A stretch of 64,000 nucleotides of DNA, taken from NCBI GenBank assembly GCA_025093985.1, contig JACAAK010000001.1, positions 1,674,001-1,738,000 of the forward strand, written 5' to 3'. Positions 61,901 through 64,000 of this stretch are shown piece by piece (position 1 is the stretch's first letter; the number at the start of each line of letters is the position of its first letter). Origin of the DNA: Calvatia gigantea. Its lineage: Eukaryota; Basidiomycota; Agaricomycetes; Agaricales; Lycoperdaceae. Under the pieces are notes generated by a model. The model had not been told where the DNA came from. It searched no databases and saw nothing but the letters and a program-made list of their open reading frames with translations. The position numbers and the translations under genes were made by a program.

Positions 61901-63640
61901 ATGTCTTTGTCTGATCACATCGACCTCCTCAACCGCAACACAAAAAAAATAAAAGCCATTGCCCAGAGCTCTCCAACAAAAACCCCCTTTGCTGCACCAT
62001 TCGCCCATGCCATTTTACAAAGCCACCTCGGAGATTTGATTCGTGATGCTGACCCATCTGAACTCGGTCTCTTCTCCCTTGTCCAGCCCGAAGAGGCCTC
62101 CGTCCACGAGAAGCTTGTCGAAATCGAAAGGGTAAATTTCAACGGTGCTACACCACTCAAGAGGCCCAATACACGTCGCGACGATACATCACACCTGCGA
62201 GACGATCCCGATGTTTATGCCGGAGCAGCGTTAAAATATATGGACCGATAGTATGTCCCCTTTCCTCATACCCACTCCACGAGCACTTACTTTGTCTCAC
62301 CTAGCAAACTTGTCCGGCCCATGCCCCGAGCTCGAGTTGAGGTTCAGGCAATTCTTGAACGGATTCCTATTCTCAGACGAAACATCGAGGATCTCACCGA
62401 CGCTTTACATCAGCTTGAACAGGTGTGTGGCCCTTCAAAACCCTTACTACCCCATACCCACTCTACCATGATAGACGCGGGCCCCAATGGGGTTCGATTA
62501 CAAACGTAAACTTGAAGAAGAGGAGCGACGCATCCGTGAATTACGCACCAAGCTAACTCAGCTCACCAATAAGGTTGCCCAACCCATTTGCATTTCTTCC
62601 GATCTAATATTCAGTTTCAAACAGCGTTTAGCACTCACCAAGGCAAAGAAGTCTCACCTTGACCTCACAGAGAGCAAGAATACAACTCCCAGACCTTTCG
62701 TTTCCGCGAAAACTAACCCTGAAGAACATGAGTTCTGGAATACCCCTGGGGCATCCACTCGCACATTCAAGTTCAGTGGCGACAATCTGCTCACAGAACA
62801 AGGCGTCGATTTCACGGACATCAGTACCATCTCGTTTTCCGCAAGTCCGACTCTATCAAAGGCGGCTCCCAATATCTTCACAGAAAATGCTTTAAGTCTT
62901 TCCGTTGAAAACCCTGGGCGCCAATCCTTCCAAGCTTCAGGTATTTCCCAAGATAAAGATTTACCCTCGAGATCCTCGCGCGTGCAATCCGCAGAATCGT
63001 CGTGCGGCCCAACCCAAGATGTCCCCATACAGAATAATGTAAACATAAGTCTACCCGTCAGAAATCCTGAGCAACTGGACTCCAGCAAAACGGGCAATGT
63101 AGTACTCGAAAACGCGCCCAGCATCACAATCACCCAAGAAGTTGAAACTATTACGGTATGTTCCTCGTTCTACCCTCCTTAAGTGCCATGACAAGCTAGA
63201 GGCAGGTTAAAATTTGGTCTGTGATGAGTGACCTCATTATTGCTGCCGCTGGAACAAACGTTGGGCTGAACAGCAAGCCCTCTACCCGAGAAATCATGTA
63301 AGTGGACACCAGTCACCATGAGCTCTCAACCAACCCACTTTGAAGCAATTACCTAGAGACGATGCAAAAGTCCACGCCGTCAGATGGTCTATCGATAACC
63401 GCGAATGATGGTCCATCGTTGCAACAAGTTCTAACTGCATCTTTGTTGGTCGGTCTATTGGCATCTCCCGTCCGCTATTCCTTGCCTCTCAGCAGGGTGA
63501 AAGTGTTACTTGCTGCCCAGACCCATGGGGCAAATCCGTCACATTCCAATACCTCCCGTATTGTTTACGGTTGCGTTGCCAAACGCCTTTTGAAGATTGA
63601 TAGAACAGGCGGTGAACAGATTGTTGCTTTCGACGTTTAG
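61901..63640 (+). CDS. SPC34: DASH complex subunit Spc34
   Basis: Spc34 is part of the fungal DASH/Dam1 ring that couples kinetochores to microtubules. The N-terminus 'MSLSDHIDLLNRNTKKIKAI' and 'PFAAPFAHAILQSHLGDLIR' followed by 'DADPSELGLFSLV' match the Spc34 head. Later exons add 'AILERIPILRRNIEDLTDAL' and a coiled coil ('GFDYKRKLEEEERRIRELRT'). A Ser/Thr-rich insert carries 'EFWNTPGASTRTFKFSGDNL'. The end is formed by 'VKIWSVMSDLIIAAAGT', then an intron (gtaagt at about 63300 to ttgaag) giving 'REIINYLETMQKS', and the tail 'RIVYGCVAKRLLKIDRTGGE' with 'QIVAFDV', stop at 63638-63640. Using the nearer acceptor (acctag) would end the protein about 20 residues later in another frame, so acceptor choice decides the C-terminus. 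About 480 residues. Confidence 0.75.
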
Positions 63641-64000
63641 GCCAGGAGGGAACAGGATCGCTGGGTCAGAGGACTGCTTCATGGTCAACATGGTGTCGAC
63701 TTCTCCCCCAATAGTCATATATGATGCTGTGAACTATTTATGGGACGAGAAATCACTTACGCAATCGGTGATGAGGTAACTGTCGACGCACAAAGAATGT
63801 CGCATCGTATAAGGTGCCGAGTTGGACGCCCTTCGACACACGTTCTTCGTCAATTTTGTTGGGGTGTTGTAGACTTAGTACTCAAGTATTGAATAGTGAG
63901 TTCACTGGCAGCGCTCACGCGATGGCCACTGCCACCTCCATTGCTATCGTTTTTATATGGGCGGTGGGGATGGGGGATTCTACGGCTAGCGTTAGGTGGT
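63641..64000 (-). CDS. Possible partial gene at right edge
   Basis: On the minus strand a stretch around 63770-63875 reads 'HPNKIDEERVSKGVQLGTLY' then 'DATFFVRRQLPHHRL', which has protein-like composition. It is preceded by a possible intron (gtgagc from about 63925 to gactaag near 63877) and an upstream piece 'NDSNGGGSGHR'. A donor (gtaagtg) follows at about 63765. I do not recognise the family, and the downstream continuation is unclear. It would be the 3' part of a gene that starts beyond the window, convergent with SPC34. Confidence 0.25.

Noticed and set aside
1..64000. Secondary-metabolite or defence gene cluster
   Set aside because: No polyketide synthase, NRPS, terpene cyclase, NLR or transposase motif was seen; the genes are mostly single-copy housekeeping types.

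Overview
The window reads as nuclear chromosome sequence from a filamentous basidiomycete, most likely an Agaricomycete. Almost every gene is cut by short introns (about 45-65 nt) with fungal GT(R)NGT donors. The gene set is fungal: a STE3-type pheromone receptor, a class IV-type chitin synthase, a DASH-complex subunit, a Con-6-type gene, a GPI mannosyltransferase and a Medusa-type developmental regulator. I see no rRNA, no convincing tRNA, no CRISPR and no intact transposon. All joins below were made by eye from splice sites and frame continuity, so outer CDS coordinates include introns.

Layout. 1-13145: end of an amidohydrolase (+), RDH54/RAD54B recombination helicase (-), mitochondrial tRNA t6A transferase Qri7 (-), an HbrB/Protor TORC2-type protein (+), a small apparently frameshifted Con-6 gene (+), dynactin p50 (-) and an N-terminal-nucleophile asparaginase (+). 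13504-18503: STE3-type receptor (+), dysferlin-domain peroxisomal peroxin (-), GPI mannosyltransferase 2 (+). 18809-30152: one very large single-pass membrane protein of tandem DUF3712-like modules (-), a poorly understood 1.8 kb gap with a possible decayed gene, and a basic nuclear-looking protein (-). 31088-42264: a giant sacsin/NO VEIN-like GHKL-ATPase (DUF3684) ending in an HEXXH motif (-), and chitin synthase (-). 42265-53954: SKI3 (+), a LETM1-domain mitochondrial protein (-), an unknown gene (+), Mediator subunit 27 (+) and a MedA-like regulator (+). 54668-64000: a DOCK-family GEF with an SH3 domain (-), DASH subunit Spc34 (+), and a possible partial gene at the right edge (-).

Most genes are housekeeping and do not form a pathway cluster. 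Many are divergent pairs with very short shared promoters (73-213 bp) or convergent pairs with about 100-370 bp between stops. The parts most worth a second look are the DUF3684 ATPase with its HEIAH motif, the repeat-built DUF3712 protein, the frameshifted Con-6 gene, the duplicated N-terminal module in RDH54, and a perfect 29-nt palindrome at 30503-30531.
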